Source: Candidatus Gastranaerophilales bacterium
GTDB lineage: Bacteria; Cyanobacteriota; Vampirovibrionia; Gastranaerophilales; Gastranaerophilaceae
Assembly (NCBI GenBank): GCA_944323595.1
Contig: CALUTF010000001.1
Coordinates: 93,613 to 157,612 of the forward strand
DNA length: 64,000 bases
Direction of reading: 5' to 3'
Part shown: in pieces, positions 36,124 to 44,664 of the stretch
How positions within the stretch are numbered: the first letter of the stretch is position 1
How the letters are laid out: each line of letters opens with the position of its first letter
Translations under genes and position numbers: made by a program
The notes under the pieces: model-generated
What the model saw: only the letters and a program-made list of their open reading frames with translations
What the model was told of the DNA's origin: nothing
The model's database searches: none

Positions 36124-36771
36124 ATGTTCACAGGGATTATTGAAGAATCAGGTACGGTAAAAAGCTTTATAAAACACTCAACCGGCGCAGACATCACAAT
36201 ACAATGCAGTAAAGTACTTGAAAATACGCAAACAGGTGACAGTATTGCAATAAACGGATGCTGCCAGACAGTCGTATCAATGACAGAAAATTCTTTCACC
36301 GCAAATGTAAGCGAAGAGACTCTTAACGTCACAAATTTCAACCTGCTCAAAACAGGATGCGCCGTAAATCTTGAACGGGCACTCACTCCGTCATCACGTA
36401 TGGGCGGGCATATAGTTCAAGGTCATGTTGACTGTACGGGTAGATTTATCAAGAGAGAACAACTTGGTAATTTTTATAATCTGTATTTTGAAATTCCTGC
36501 TGACCAATGCCGCTATGTTGTGAAAAAAGGTTCAATAGCAGTCAACGGGATAAGCCTCACCGTCGCAGGAATAACGGATAATATTTTTCACATTGCTGTT
36601 ATCCCGCATACAATAGAAAACACCACGCTAAAATATCTGGAAATCAACGATTACGTCAATATAGAAACCGATATTCTAGGCAAATATGTTGAAAAATTGT
36701 TATCCGTATCAGATAATAAGCACAGAAGTAAAATTGATGAAAATTTCTTAAAAGAAAACGGGTTCATATAA
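36124..36771 (+). CDS. ribE: Riboflavin synthase alpha subunit
   Basis: A 215-residue riboflavin synthase, dismutating 6,7-dimethyl-8-ribityllumazine to riboflavin. It starts with the typical MFTGIIEESGTV. The two lumazine-binding repeats are seen, the second with GHVDCTGRF and NGISLTVAG. Length and sequence are standard. It precedes ribBA by 1 bp, so the two are in one operon. The promoter suggests a leaderless transcript. ribD and ribH are not in the window. Confidence 0.95.
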   Translation: MFTGIIEESGTVKSFIKHSTGADITIQCSKVLENTQTGDSIAINGCCQTVVSMTENSFTANVSEETLNVTNFNLLKTGCAVNLERALTPSSRMGGHIVQGHVDCTGRFIKREQLGNFYNLYFEIPADQCRYVVKKGSIAVNGISLTVAGITDNIFHIAVIPHTIENTTLKYLEINDYVNIETDILGKYVEKLLSVSDNKHRSKIDENFLKENGFI

Positions 36772-36772
36772 T

Positions 36773-37981
36773 ATGGAAAATTTTAAATTTGACACAATAG
36801 AAGACGCAATAGAAGATTTTAAAAACGGCAAAATGATTATTGTCGCAGATGATGAAGACCGCGAAAATGAGGGCGACCTTATCTGCTCCGGTCAAATGAT
36901 TACACCTGAAAAAATCCATTTTATGACAAAGGAAGCACAGGGGCTTGTCTGCCTTGCAATTTCACACGAAATAGCGGAAAAACTTGACCTTCCGCAAATG
37001 GTTGAACAAAATTCCGAGGGAATGAAAACCGCATTTACAATAAGTATTGACGCGGCAGAAAAATACGGAGTAACAACAGGAATTTCCGCATACGACAGAG
37101 CAAAAACAATAGAAGTTGCACTTGCGCCGGATGCCGTACCGTCAGATTTACGCAGACCGGGGCATATGTTCCCGTGTGTTGCACGAAAAGGCGGAGTTCT
37201 GCAGCGGACAGGACACACAGAAGCCGTTGTTGATCTTGCAAAACTTTGCGGTCATACTCCCGCCGGTGTTATGTGCGAAATTATGGCGGAAGACGGGCAC
37301 ATGGCAAGACGTGATGACTTGAGAAAATTTGCGGACAAACACGGAATTAAATTTATTAGTGTTGCAGATTTGATAGCTTACCGCCTCCGGTCAGAAAAAC
37401 TTGTAACCCGTGAAGCAGAAGCACATCTGCCAACACAATTCGGAGAATTTGAAATATACGGCTACAGAAACCAAATTACAGGTCAGGAACATGTTGCTCT
37501 TGTAAAAAATGACGGCAGTGATAAAATTCCTATGATACGTGTTCACAGTGAATGCCTGACAGGCGATATCTTCCACAGCCTTAAATGTGACTGTAACTCA
37601 CAGCTTCATACCGCGTTGAAAATGATTAATGAATACGGCAAAGGTGCTCTTGTTTATATGAGAGGTCATGAGGGCCGCGGTATCGGAATAGTTAATAAAA
37701 TCAAAGCTTATCATCTGCAGGAATGCGGACAGGATACAGTAGAAGCCAATATCTCCCTAGGCTTTAAACCGGATTTGAGAGATTACGGTGCCGGTGCACA
37801 AATTATCAGAGATTTAGGTTTTAATAATTTTAATCTGATTACAAACAATCCTAAAAAAATTATCGGTCTAAAGGGCTATGGATTAACCGTCCATGATATT
37901 ATAAAATTGACTCCTGATATTAATCAATATAATGAACGATATATGAATACAAAACGTGACAAAATGCATCACATGCTGTAA
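36773..37981 (+). CDS. ribBA: Bifunctional DHBP synthase / GTP cyclohydrolase II
   Basis: A 402-residue fusion that makes both precursors of riboflavin. The N-terminal RibB domain (about 1-200) has DDEDRENEGD with the metal-binding acids and TGHTEAVVDLA. The C-terminal RibA domain (about 205-402) has HSECLTGDIFHSLKCDC with the three zinc-binding cysteines, MRGHEGRGIGI and DYGAGAQI. It lies 1 bp after the ribE stop. The C-terminal tail ends in MHHML, and length is normal for the fused enzyme. Confidence 0.96.
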   Translation: MENFKFDTIEDAIEDFKNGKMIIVADDEDRENEGDLICSGQMITPEKIHFMTKEAQGLVCLAISHEIAEKLDLPQMVEQNSEGMKTAFTISIDAAEKYGVTTGISAYDRAKTIEVALAPDAVPSDLRRPGHMFPCVARKGGVLQRTGHTEAVVDLAKLCGHTPAGVMCEIMAEDGHMARRDDLRKFADKHGIKFISVADLIAYRLRSEKLVTREAEAHLPTQFGEFEIYGYRNQITGQEHVALVKNDGSDKIPMIRVHSECLTGDIFHSLKCDCNSQLHTALKMINEYGKGALVYMRGHEGRGIGIVNKIKAYHLQECGQDTVEANISLGFKPDLRDYGAGAQIIRDLGFNNFNLITNNPKKIIGLKGYGLTVHDIIKLTPDINQYNERYMNTKRDKMHHML

Positions 37982-38005
37982 CATAAAAATAACAAAGGAT
38001 TATTT

Positions 38006-38995
38006 ATGACAGAAACCACTTTTGAAGTTAAATTCCTGACAGAAAACGAATACGAAAGTTTCGCGGAAGTTTACAACGATTTCAGGACAAGAGCCATTGA
38101 TGAATACAAATTTGAATTGAGTCCGCTGACTTACGGAGAATTTCTTGAATCTGTCAGGAAAGACTTAATTAACTGTCTTATCCTGCTTGAAAATAACAAG
38201 CCGACAGCTTTCTTAATCTATACAACAGCAATTTCAGAAGCTATTGAATTAAATATCATTCACTGCCTGAATCTGGAAAACATGATTCAACGCAGCAAAC
38301 TTTTGACCGAAAAGTTTTTGATGCTTACAAAAGAAGAACGCAAAGAAAAAGTCGTCTGCTACCCGATGTTAGGCGCACAAAAAACTTTAATCGGTGAACT
38401 TGCCCGCTATGGATTTAAATTTGTCGGAATAGCTGTTTTAAGATTTATGATGACCGGCACAAACTCCAGAGAAATTCTCAAATTAACGCACCTTACAGGA
38501 ATGGATGACTGTTATAAAGTTGTACCGTGGAATGACAATTATTTTAACGACGCTGTGGAAATCGTTCAGGAAGCATTCGAAACCAGTGCAGATGCATTAT
38601 TCGACCCGAGATTTTTAAGCCTTGACGGCACATTTGATATTATTACCAAAATTGTAAAAAACCTCTACGCAGAATTTCTTCCGGAAGCCACCAGCGTACT
38701 GTTATGCAACGATATACCTGTAGGTTTCTGTTTTATGAATCTTACCGGCGGAACAATTGCAAATATTCCGATAGTCGCAATAAAAAAAGAGCATCAGGGC
38801 AAAGGGCTTTCTAAATATATGCTGAAACGCTCAATAGAACAGCTTTTAAGATGGGTAGATGCAGGCGAAAAACCGATTACGGAAGTTAATACAAATACGG
38901 AAACAAATAATTTTCAGGCTCTCAAAATGTACAGACATCTGGGATTTAAAGAAGATTACAACTATCCTCAATCATACCTGCTCCCTAAAAAATAG
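38006..38995 (+). CDS. GNAT-family acetyltransferase
   Basis: A 329-residue protein whose C-terminal half is a GNAT domain: VLLCNDIPVGFCF, NIPIVAIKKEHQGKGLSKYML (the acetyl-CoA loop around Q/R-x-x-G-x-G/A) and LKMYRHLGFKEDY near the end. The N-terminal half (1-165) may be a degenerate second GNAT repeat. Substrate unknown. AAAGGA lies about 7 nt before the ATG and it follows ribBA by 24 bp, probably as the distal gene of the riboflavin operon, although no functional link is evident. Confidence 0.75.
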   Translation: MTETTFEVKFLTENEYESFAEVYNDFRTRAIDEYKFELSPLTYGEFLESVRKDLINCLILLENNKPTAFLIYTTAISEAIELNIIHCLNLENMIQRSKLLTEKFLMLTKEERKEKVVCYPMLGAQKTLIGELARYGFKFVGIAVLRFMMTGTNSREILKLTHLTGMDDCYKVVPWNDNYFNDAVEIVQEAFETSADALFDPRFLSLDGTFDIITKIVKNLYAEFLPEATSVLLCNDIPVGFCFMNLTGGTIANIPIVAIKKEHQGKGLSKYMLKRSIEQLLRWVDAGEKPITEVNTNTETNNFQALKMYRHLGFKEDYNYPQSYLLPKK

Positions 38996-39014
38996 GATGA
39001 GTTAAATTTTATAG

Positions 39015-39026
39015 TATAATGCAGCT
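39015..39026 (+). promoter_or_regulatory. -10 box at leaderless spacing (holA)
   Basis: TATAAT at 39015-39020 is followed by GCAGCT and then the ATG of holA at 39027, a 6-nt spacing. No Shine-Dalgarno is close enough to use. Confidence 0.55.
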
Positions 39027-39983
39027 ATGGCAATTTATTTTTTCTACGGTGAAGAAGATTTTAATATTGAACAGGAAATCGGGAAATTGAAAAAAGGACT
39101 CGACAAAAATTTTCTTGAAATGAGTTTTAAAACTTATGACAACCCGAAGTTTGCTGATTTAACGGCAATTTTGAGAACACAGCCTATGATGTTCGGCAAA
39201 ATGCTTATCGTAATAAACTGCCTTGATTATTTTTCCAAAACCTTTGACGATAAAGAAATAAAAGAAATTACATCCGCGCTGGAAAATAATAATGACAATC
39301 TTGATATAGTATTTCTTGCAAACTTACCGAGGAATGAGGGCAAAAAACTTGACAGCCGAAAGAAATTTTTTAAATTGCTTTCAAAATTTAACTCAAAAGA
39401 ATTCCCGACAATTCCGACATACAAAACCGCGGAACTTGAGGAATGGGTAAAAAAACAGGCTAAATCAAAAGGGATAAAACCTGCACCCGAGGCGGTTACA
39501 AATCTTGTTATACAGGTCGGCAACAATCTGCGCCAGCTTGACACGGAATTAGACAAGCTCAAACTGCTTGCATATCCGTCAGAAAATATCACGGCTGATA
39601 TGGTCAAAGAAATTTGTATATCAAATGAAGACCTGTTTGCGTTTTCTGATTTGCTTATGCAAAACGAAAAAGACAAAGCATTGCTGGAATTTCACAAACT
39701 GCTTGATAAAAAACATCCGCTGGAAATTCTTGCAACACTCCAGACAATGCTCAGACGCTGGATTATACTGAAAGCAAATTCCGGGAAATTAACAAACTAT
39801 GAACTTTCAAGATTAACAGGCCAGCACGAATTTGTAGTACAAAAAACATTGCAAAAACTCAAAAAAACAGAACTAAAAAATCTTGTAACTCTAAAACAAA
39901 ATCTTACCGAAGCAGAATACAGAATTAAATCAGGTCAGGCACTTGATGTGGAAGAAGAGGTGGAAAATGCAATACTCAAGTGA
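39027..39983 (+). CDS. holA: DNA polymerase III delta subunit
   Basis: A 318-residue HolA, the clamp-loader subunit that opens the beta clamp. FFYGEEDFNIEQEI, the QPMMFGKMLIVINC strand and NNLRQLDTELDKL in the third domain are typical, with a C-terminal helical domain (SRLTGQHEFVVQKTL). It lacks Walker motifs, as delta does. The gene is overlapped at its 3' end by holB by 17 bp, so the two clamp-loader subunits are made from one message. Confidence 0.85.
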   Translation: MAIYFFYGEEDFNIEQEIGKLKKGLDKNFLEMSFKTYDNPKFADLTAILRTQPMMFGKMLIVINCLDYFSKTFDDKEIKEITSALENNNDNLDIVFLANLPRNEGKKLDSRKKFFKLLSKFNSKEFPTIPTYKTAELEEWVKKQAKSKGIKPAPEAVTNLVIQVGNNLRQLDTELDKLKLLAYPSENITADMVKEICISNEDLFAFSDLLMQNEKDKALLEFHKLLDKKHPLEILATLQTMLRRWIILKANSGKLTNYELSRLTGQHEFVVQKTLQKLKKTELKNLVTLKQNLTEAEYRIKSGQALDVEEEVENAILK

Positions 39984-40827
39984 TATAAGAGAACGTTATC
40001 CATTTCTCACCAAATATTTTGAAAGCGGAATAAATAATCCCGACAAAAACATTGCGCACTGCATTTTATTTTACGGATCTGATTTGGATGCCCAGTATAA
40101 AATGGCGCTTGAAATTGCAAGAATGCTTAACTGTAAAGGCACTCATACCCCGGAATGCGAATGTTTAAACTGCCGCTGGATTAAGGAAAATAATCATCCC
40201 GCCGTGATGACCGTTTCCAAAGTTGATAATAAACCGTCAGATGATACCTCAAAGACAGTCATTTCAATAGCACAGGCAAGAAAAATCAAAAATGACCTCT
40301 TGATAACATCAGAATATCACAGGGTGTATATTTTCTGTGATAAAGATGAAGATGGGCATATTCAAGGGCTGAACGGTTTGAATTTTCAGGAAGACGCCGC
40401 AAACGCGCTTTTGAAAACTTTTGAAGAACCGCCGTCCGGTACAACTTTCTTTTTCCTTACAAAAGATAAAAGCGACTTAATAACAACAGTTGTTTCACGT
40501 GCGCAGGCGTTTTTTGTACCGGCAATAACGGACGGGGATAATTCATTTGAAATTGTAAAAAATGCAATGGAGGGTTATCTTGAACTTGATCGTTCAGAAG
40601 TATTGGATTTGAATGACAAACTGTATGAACTTACAAAAGAAAACGAGCCTCTGACAGTTCTGGCTCAGGTACAAAATTATATAGGCGCAATGTTAAAAAC
40701 AAACGGTGCAAACACAAAATTGCTGCACGATTTTAATGCAGCAGAAAAAGCACAAAAACAACTCAGGCTTAATATGAATCTCCAAACAGTAATTGAAAAT
40801 CTTGCCTTTGAACTTGTGCTTAAATAG
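39967..40827 (+). CDS. holB: DNA polymerase III delta' subunit
   Basis: A 286-residue AAA+-fold clamp-loader subunit. The zinc-binding cysteines are in ARMLNCKGTHTPECECLNCR, and QEDAANALLKTFEEPPSGTT and VVSRAQAFF are the standard sensor and SRC-like blocks (SRAQ here). The Walker A loop is degenerate (FYGSDLDAQYK), as in delta'. The ATG at 39967 follows AGAGGTGG and lies inside holA; an in-frame ATG eight codons earlier is also possible. It ends before a short convergent spacer. Confidence 0.9.
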   Translation: MQYSSDIRERYPFLTKYFESGINNPDKNIAHCILFYGSDLDAQYKMALEIARMLNCKGTHTPECECLNCRWIKENNHPAVMTVSKVDNKPSDDTSKTVISIAQARKIKNDLLITSEYHRVYIFCDKDEDGHIQGLNGLNFQEDAANALLKTFEEPPSGTTFFFLTKDKSDLITTVVSRAQAFFVPAITDGDNSFEIVKNAMEGYLELDRSEVLDLNDKLYELTKENEPLTVLAQVQNYIGAMLKTNGANTKLLHDFNAAEKAQKQLRLNMNLQTVIENLAFELVLK

Positions 40828-40882
40828 AGCCTATGAAAAACACTTTGACACGTAAAAGATAAACAAAACATTTGCATTACCG
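40828..40882. other. Convergent spacer
   Basis: A 55-bp AT-rich spacer between convergent holB and the ThiF-like gene with no clear hairpin. Confidence 0.3.
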
Positions 40883-41599
40883 CTATTTTTGCCGTCCGCA
40901 AACCGGACAATCAGAATTTCTGCTAATATTCAGTTTTTTGAATTCCATCTTTAACCCGTTGTACATCAAAAGTGTATTCTCTAATGTAGTACCGATTTTA
41001 AGAATATATTTTATAACTTCCATTGCTTCTATGGATGCAATCTGGGTTACTGCAGGACTGACAGCATCTTTCAATCTTTTTACATTTATATTCTCATCCG
41101 GCAGAATACATCGCAGGCAGGGAGTTTTGTAAGGAACAATTGTTGTTACCTGTCCGTAAAATTCCGTGAGCCCTGCATGAATCAAAGTTTTACCGGTTTT
41201 TACCGCTATTGCGTTCAAAAGAAATTTAGACTTATATATATCAAAACAATCCACCAGAATTTCGTAATCTTTAACGATTTTTTCGTAATTTTTTTCATCA
41301 AGTCTGATTTTGTATTCTTTTACCTCGACATCGGGATTAAAACTCTCAACAAACTCTTTTGCCGATTCTGTTTTATGCCGCGCAACATTCTCCGTCTTGT
41401 GAATCTTGTTCATATTACTAATATCAATAACATCATCATCAACAATTCCGATATGCCCGATACCAAGAGCGGCAAGATTTGCAATAACTGTCAGCCCCAG
41501 ACCGCCGCAGCCGCATACAAGCACTTTAGAATTAAGCAGTTTCTTCTGCCCCTCTTCCCCAATCTCTTTTATCAGTATGTTTCTTGAATATCTGTTCAT
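40883..41599 (-). CDS. ThiF/MoeB-family adenylyltransferase
   Basis: A 238-residue E1-like enzyme that adenylates the C terminus of a ubiquitin-like sulfur carrier. VLVCGCGGLGLTVIANLAAL (27-46) is the nucleotide loop, DDDVIDISNMNK (near 55) binds metal/ATP, and the zinc cysteines are in PCLRCILP and CPVCGRQ at the C terminus. It is shorter than MoeB fused to rhodanese and may serve thiamine, molybdopterin or tRNA thiolation; no ThiS or MoaD partner lies beside it. The start at 41599 matches the common MNRYSRN start of this family; the 39 preceding residues read through the GGDEF gene's end. Confidence 0.82.
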   Translation of the reverse strand: MNRYSRNILIKEIGEEGQKKLLNSKVLVCGCGGLGLTVIANLAALGIGHIGIVDDDVIDISNMNKIHKTENVARHKTESAKEFVESFNPDVEVKEYKIRLDEKNYEKIVKDYEILVDCFDIYKSKFLLNAIAVKTGKTLIHAGLTEFYGQVTTIVPYKTPCLRCILPDENINVKRLKDAVSPAVTQIASIEAMEVIKYILKIGTTLENTLLMYNGLKMEFKKLNISRNSDCPVCGRQK

Positions 41600-41606
41600 C
41601 GGAATT

Positions 41607-42260
41607 CTACACAGCAGTTTTAACCTGATTTCGTCCGCCGGCTTTTGCCTTATACAAAGCCTTATCTGCCCTGTCAAAAAGTTCAAATGCAGTTGTGATA
41701 CCATCACCTTTTTCACAAACGCCGGCGCTTATTGTAACGTTAAAACGCTCGCCGCCATATATAAAAGGATACATCTCAATATTTTTACGAAGTCTTTCAC
41801 AAGGAATAATCGCATTATTAATATCAGTTTCAGTTAAAATAACAGCAAATTCCTCTCCGCCGTATCTGAAAACCATATCAGTCTTTCTAAAAGTTTGCAG
41901 GGCAAGATATGCAATCTCTTTCAATACATAATCCCCGCAGCCGTGCCCGTATGTATCATTAATCTTTTTGAATAAATCAATATCAAGCATAGCAAGACTT
42001 AACTTGCCATTATATCTTTCTGAACGCAAAAATTCACGTTCAAAATTACTCTCAAAATGCCGCCTGTTATATAAACCGGTTAAACCGTCAGTAACCGACA
42101 GGTATTTTGTCTGGGAATACATAAAGTTAATCTTCCTGATAACATCAAGCTTGTTATCATCAGGAATAGGAAAACTCTGGATAATTTCTTCAATATTATG
42201 CTGAATTTCATCCAGAACATTATCAGGGATATCAAAACTGATTTCTAAATTTTCGTCCAT
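41607..42260 (-). CDS. GGDEF-domain diguanylate cyclase
   Basis: A 217-residue protein with a C-terminal GGDEF domain (about 57-217). The active-site loop is RYGGEEF (GGEEF at 134-138), which is compatible with diguanylate cyclase activity making c-di-GMP. SVTDGLTGLYNRRHFE (55-70), DIDLFKKINDTYGHGCGD (93-110) are canonical. No RxxD product-inhibition site is obvious. The N-terminal 50 residues are a short alpha-helical signal region without a recognisable sensor. GAGAGA lies before the ATG and TATAAT about 40 bp upstream. The ThiF-like gene starts 7 bp after its stop. Confidence 0.9.
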   Translation of the reverse strand: MDENLEISFDIPDNVLDEIQHNIEEIIQSFPIPDDNKLDVIRKINFMYSQTKYLSVTDGLTGLYNRRHFESNFEREFLRSERYNGKLSLAMLDIDLFKKINDTYGHGCGDYVLKEIAYLALQTFRKTDMVFRYGGEEFAVILTETDINNAIIPCERLRKNIEMYPFIYGGERFNVTISAGVCEKGDGITTAFELFDRADKALYKAKAGGRNQVKTAV

Positions 42261-42310
42261 TTAATCTCTCTCAACCAAATATTCCCGTTAAAATTATTAT
42301 ACCATGAAAA

Positions 42311-42348
42311 TTGATGCGAATTTATTTTTTTGCTAAAATTACAGCATT
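42311..42348 (+). promoter_or_regulatory. Promoter of HD-domain gene
   Basis: TTGATG at 42311-42316, a 17-nt spacer and TG-C-TAAAAT ending at 42339, 9 nt before the first ATG at 42349. A good promoter that would give an almost leaderless transcript. Confidence 0.55.
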
Positions 42349-42936
42349 ATGATGATGTCCGTGGAAGACATGCTAAAAGAATTTTCAAACGATTCGGCTC
42401 ATCCGTCAGAAGTAAGACGGCTGTCGATGATGATTTTTGATGAAGTGTGTGAAAAAATAGTAGAACTGCCTAACAAATACAGAAATTACCTTGAAGCAGG
42501 GGCTCTTTTGCACGATATCGGCTATGCGGTCAATTCCAAAAGCCATAATAAAGAAAGTCAAAAACTAATCCTCGAACACGGATTAAAAGAATTCAGCCAT
42601 ACGGAAACAAAAATTATCTCCTGTATTGCACGCTATCATAGAGGAAGCCTCCCCGATAAACGTGAACACGAAATCTATAATACTCTGGATAAACAAGAAC
42701 GAAAAATCGTAAAACGTCTCGCAGGAATGTTAAGAATTGCAGACGGACTTGACAGGGCGCATTTGAGTTTAATAAAAAAAATTAAAATTAATTACAATAC
42801 CGAAGATGAACTCGTTGAATTTATTCTGACTCCTAATACTTATGAATACCATCCTGATATCTCTTATGCTGCAAGAAAACGCGACCTTTTTGAACTTGCA
42901 TTTAAGGTGCAGAGCTTTTTAAGATTTGAAAGATAA
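42349..42936 (+). CDS. HD-domain protein, Ppx/GppA C-terminal type
   Basis: A 195-residue helical protein with the HD motif LLHDIGY (His55, Asp56) and downstream H in SKSHNKES and ARYHRGSLP, the pattern of the C-terminal HD domain of exopolyphosphatase/GppA proteins. The phosphatase N-terminal domain is absent. It may be a stand-alone phosphohydrolase, perhaps for a guanosine or cyclic nucleotide. Starts at 42349, 42352 or 42355 cannot be told apart because the first codons are ATG-ATG-ATG. No Shine-Dalgarno is seen. Confidence 0.75.
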   Translation: MMMSVEDMLKEFSNDSAHPSEVRRLSMMIFDEVCEKIVELPNKYRNYLEAGALLHDIGYAVNSKSHNKESQKLILEHGLKEFSHTETKIISCIARYHRGSLPDKREHEIYNTLDKQERKIVKRLAGMLRIADGLDRAHLSLIKKIKINYNTEDELVEFILTPNTYEYHPDISYAARKRDLFELAFKVQSFLRFER

Positions 42937-43030
42937 AATGTAAATTTTTGTAACAATTTCAGAAAAGTTGTAACATTTCTTCATGAAATTTACTTTATAT
43001 ATATAGGGAAAAATATAAAGGAAAAAAGCC

Positions 43031-43312
43031 ATGAGTTTCGATGTAAATGTACTGAGTGCAAAACCGGTGATACGCGAAGCCCAGAGTATGCAAAATGACG
43101 GCGGAGGCGGAAACCTCGGTTATATGTCTCAAGGTCAAGGCGAAAAACACAAAAAAAATTTTGAAGATGAAAAAAGCATTTTCCTCACAAAAGAAGAAAA
43201 AGACACATTCGGCTTTGAAAAAGATGTAAAAATGCCGGAAGAAGATTTTTCTATTGCAAAACTAATTGCAAATGTGATTTTCAAAATTAAAGTTTTGTTC
43301 ACACAAAAGTGA
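43031..43312 (+). CDS. Small hypothetical protein
   Basis: A 93-residue protein with a Gly-rich region (GGGGNLGYMSQGQGEKHK, about 25-42), a Lys/Glu-rich centre and a C-terminal hydrophobic segment (IAKLIANVIFKIKVLFTQK) that could be amphipathic or membrane-associated. AAAGGA precedes the ATG. The gene ends in its own terminator. I do not recognise the family; it is expressed alone. Confidence 0.6.
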   Translation: MSFDVNVLSAKPVIREAQSMQNDGGGGNLGYMSQGQGEKHKKNFEDEKSIFLTKEEKDTFGFEKDVKMPEEDFSIAKLIANVIFKIKVLFTQK

Positions 43313-43347
43313 ATCAAGTGAACTGAAAGCAAACCCGAAATGGAATT

Positions 43348-43376
43348 AAGACGCTGAATTCAGGCGTCTTTTTTTT
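43348..43376 (+). terminator. Rho-independent terminator
   Basis: AAGACGC and GCGTCTT pair around a loop, with a run of eight Ts following. It ends the small hypothetical gene. Confidence 0.85.
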
Positions 43377-43481
43377 GCGTATTTTACTTAGGTTAATAGC
43401 AGGTTGTAAAAAAATATGTAACTAACTTGCCAATGTAAAAATAACATATTACAATTATTATTACTTGGGTAGGGGGAATTA

Positions 43482-44660
43482 ATGCCGAAGTTAGCTAAAA
43501 AATACAGTAGCAGACAATACTACTATGATGAAGTATACAAATTAAACGACTTCCAAACAGGAAGATATGTACATGAAATCCCGCAGCGCACTTATGAACG
43601 GCCAAGAGTGGTTCGCAAAAAAGTAAAGCAGGAAAGCCGCTTGTCGCGTGCATTTGCAGTAATTGTTATGATGCTTTTAGGAGTATTTGTACTGCCGGTA
43701 AGCTTTGAAAAAATAACAAAAATGATGTTTGCACCAACCCCGCTGAAAACTGTAAAAGCGGACTACTATCAGATGTTGTTCCCTACAACAAATTATCTGT
43801 CAAACGACTGGTTTTTAGGAACACGTGCACTGAGAGGCGCAGAAGTGAAAAAACCGCTCATGAATACGCTGACTGAAAATGTTCGTATGACAGGTTTGGA
43901 AAACAGAATTAAGGATTTAATGGCGTTATATCCTACAATTGAACCGTCAGTGTATGTTTGGGATTATGATACGCAATCTTATGCCGATGTAAACGCTGAC
44001 AAGATTTATTCAGCAGCCAGTATAATCAAACTTCCCGTACTTGTTCAGTTATTCCGTTCAATAGAACGCGGTCAGGTAACAATCTATGATGAAATGACCC
44101 TTACTGATTTTTACAGAGCGGAAGGTTCAGGCGGCTTGCAATTTAAGGCGGAAAATTCAAAATATTCCGTAGACAACCTTGCACGCGTAATGATTACGGA
44201 TTCCGACAATTCAGCAACAAATATGCTTATGTCAAAAATAGGCGGTATGCCGGATGTTAATCAGGGAATACGTGAATGGGGCTTAAAAAATACAGGCGTG
44301 CACACATGGCTTCCGGATCTCGGCGGAACAAACCATACAACCGCAAGAGATATGGCAACAATTTTATATAACATAGACAACCCTAACTTTTTGAGCGTAT
44401 CTTCAAGAGAAAAGATTTTTGACTATATGGCTCACGTAAAAAATAACAGGCTTATTGAAGCAGGTTTAAATCCGGGGGCAGTATTCCTGCACAAAACAGG
44501 CGACATCGGGAAAATGCTCGGAGATGCGGGAATTGTATATGCACCTAACGGCAAAAAATATATTGTTGTAATTCTTGCGAATCGTCCGCATAACTCTGTT
44601 GCAGGGAAAGAATTTATAGTAAAAGCATCTGAAATTATCTATAATTATATGGTAAGATAG
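43482..44660 (+). CDS. Membrane-anchored serine hydrolase of the beta-lactamase/transpeptidase fold
   Basis: A 392-residue protein with a transmembrane segment at about 57-76 and a periplasmic catalytic domain. The active serine box is S180-I-I-K183 (SAASIIK), the SDN box is at 241-243 (TDSDNSATN) and the KTG box at 338-340. These three boxes are characteristic of penicillin-binding proteins and class A beta-lactamases. The class A Glu166 omega-loop (E-x-x-L-N) is not evident: the matching region reads LPDLGGTNHTTARD. Transpeptidase, carboxypeptidase or another role is thus more likely than antibiotic hydrolysis. The basic N-terminal tail is cytoplasmic. A GGGGGAAT leads the ATG. Confidence 0.85.
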   Translation: MPKLAKKYSSRQYYYDEVYKLNDFQTGRYVHEIPQRTYERPRVVRKKVKQESRLSRAFAVIVMMLLGVFVLPVSFEKITKMMFAPTPLKTVKADYYQMLFPTTNYLSNDWFLGTRALRGAEVKKPLMNTLTENVRMTGLENRIKDLMALYPTIEPSVYVWDYDTQSYADVNADKIYSAASIIKLPVLVQLFRSIERGQVTIYDEMTLTDFYRAEGSGGLQFKAENSKYSVDNLARVMITDSDNSATNMLMSKIGGMPDVNQGIREWGLKNTGVHTWLPDLGGTNHTTARDMATILYNIDNPNFLSVSSREKIFDYMAHVKNNRLIEAGLNPGAVFLHKTGDIGKMLGDAGIVYAPNGKKYIVVILANRPHNSVAGKEFIVKASEIIYNYMVR

Positions 44661-44664
44661 ATTT
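44650..44664 (+). promoter_or_regulatory. Candidate leaderless promoter inside upstream gene
   Basis: TG-G-TAAGAT at 44650-44658 ends 6 nt before the ATG at 44665. The hexamer overlaps the last codons of the preceding gene, so chance cannot be ruled out. Confidence 0.35.
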
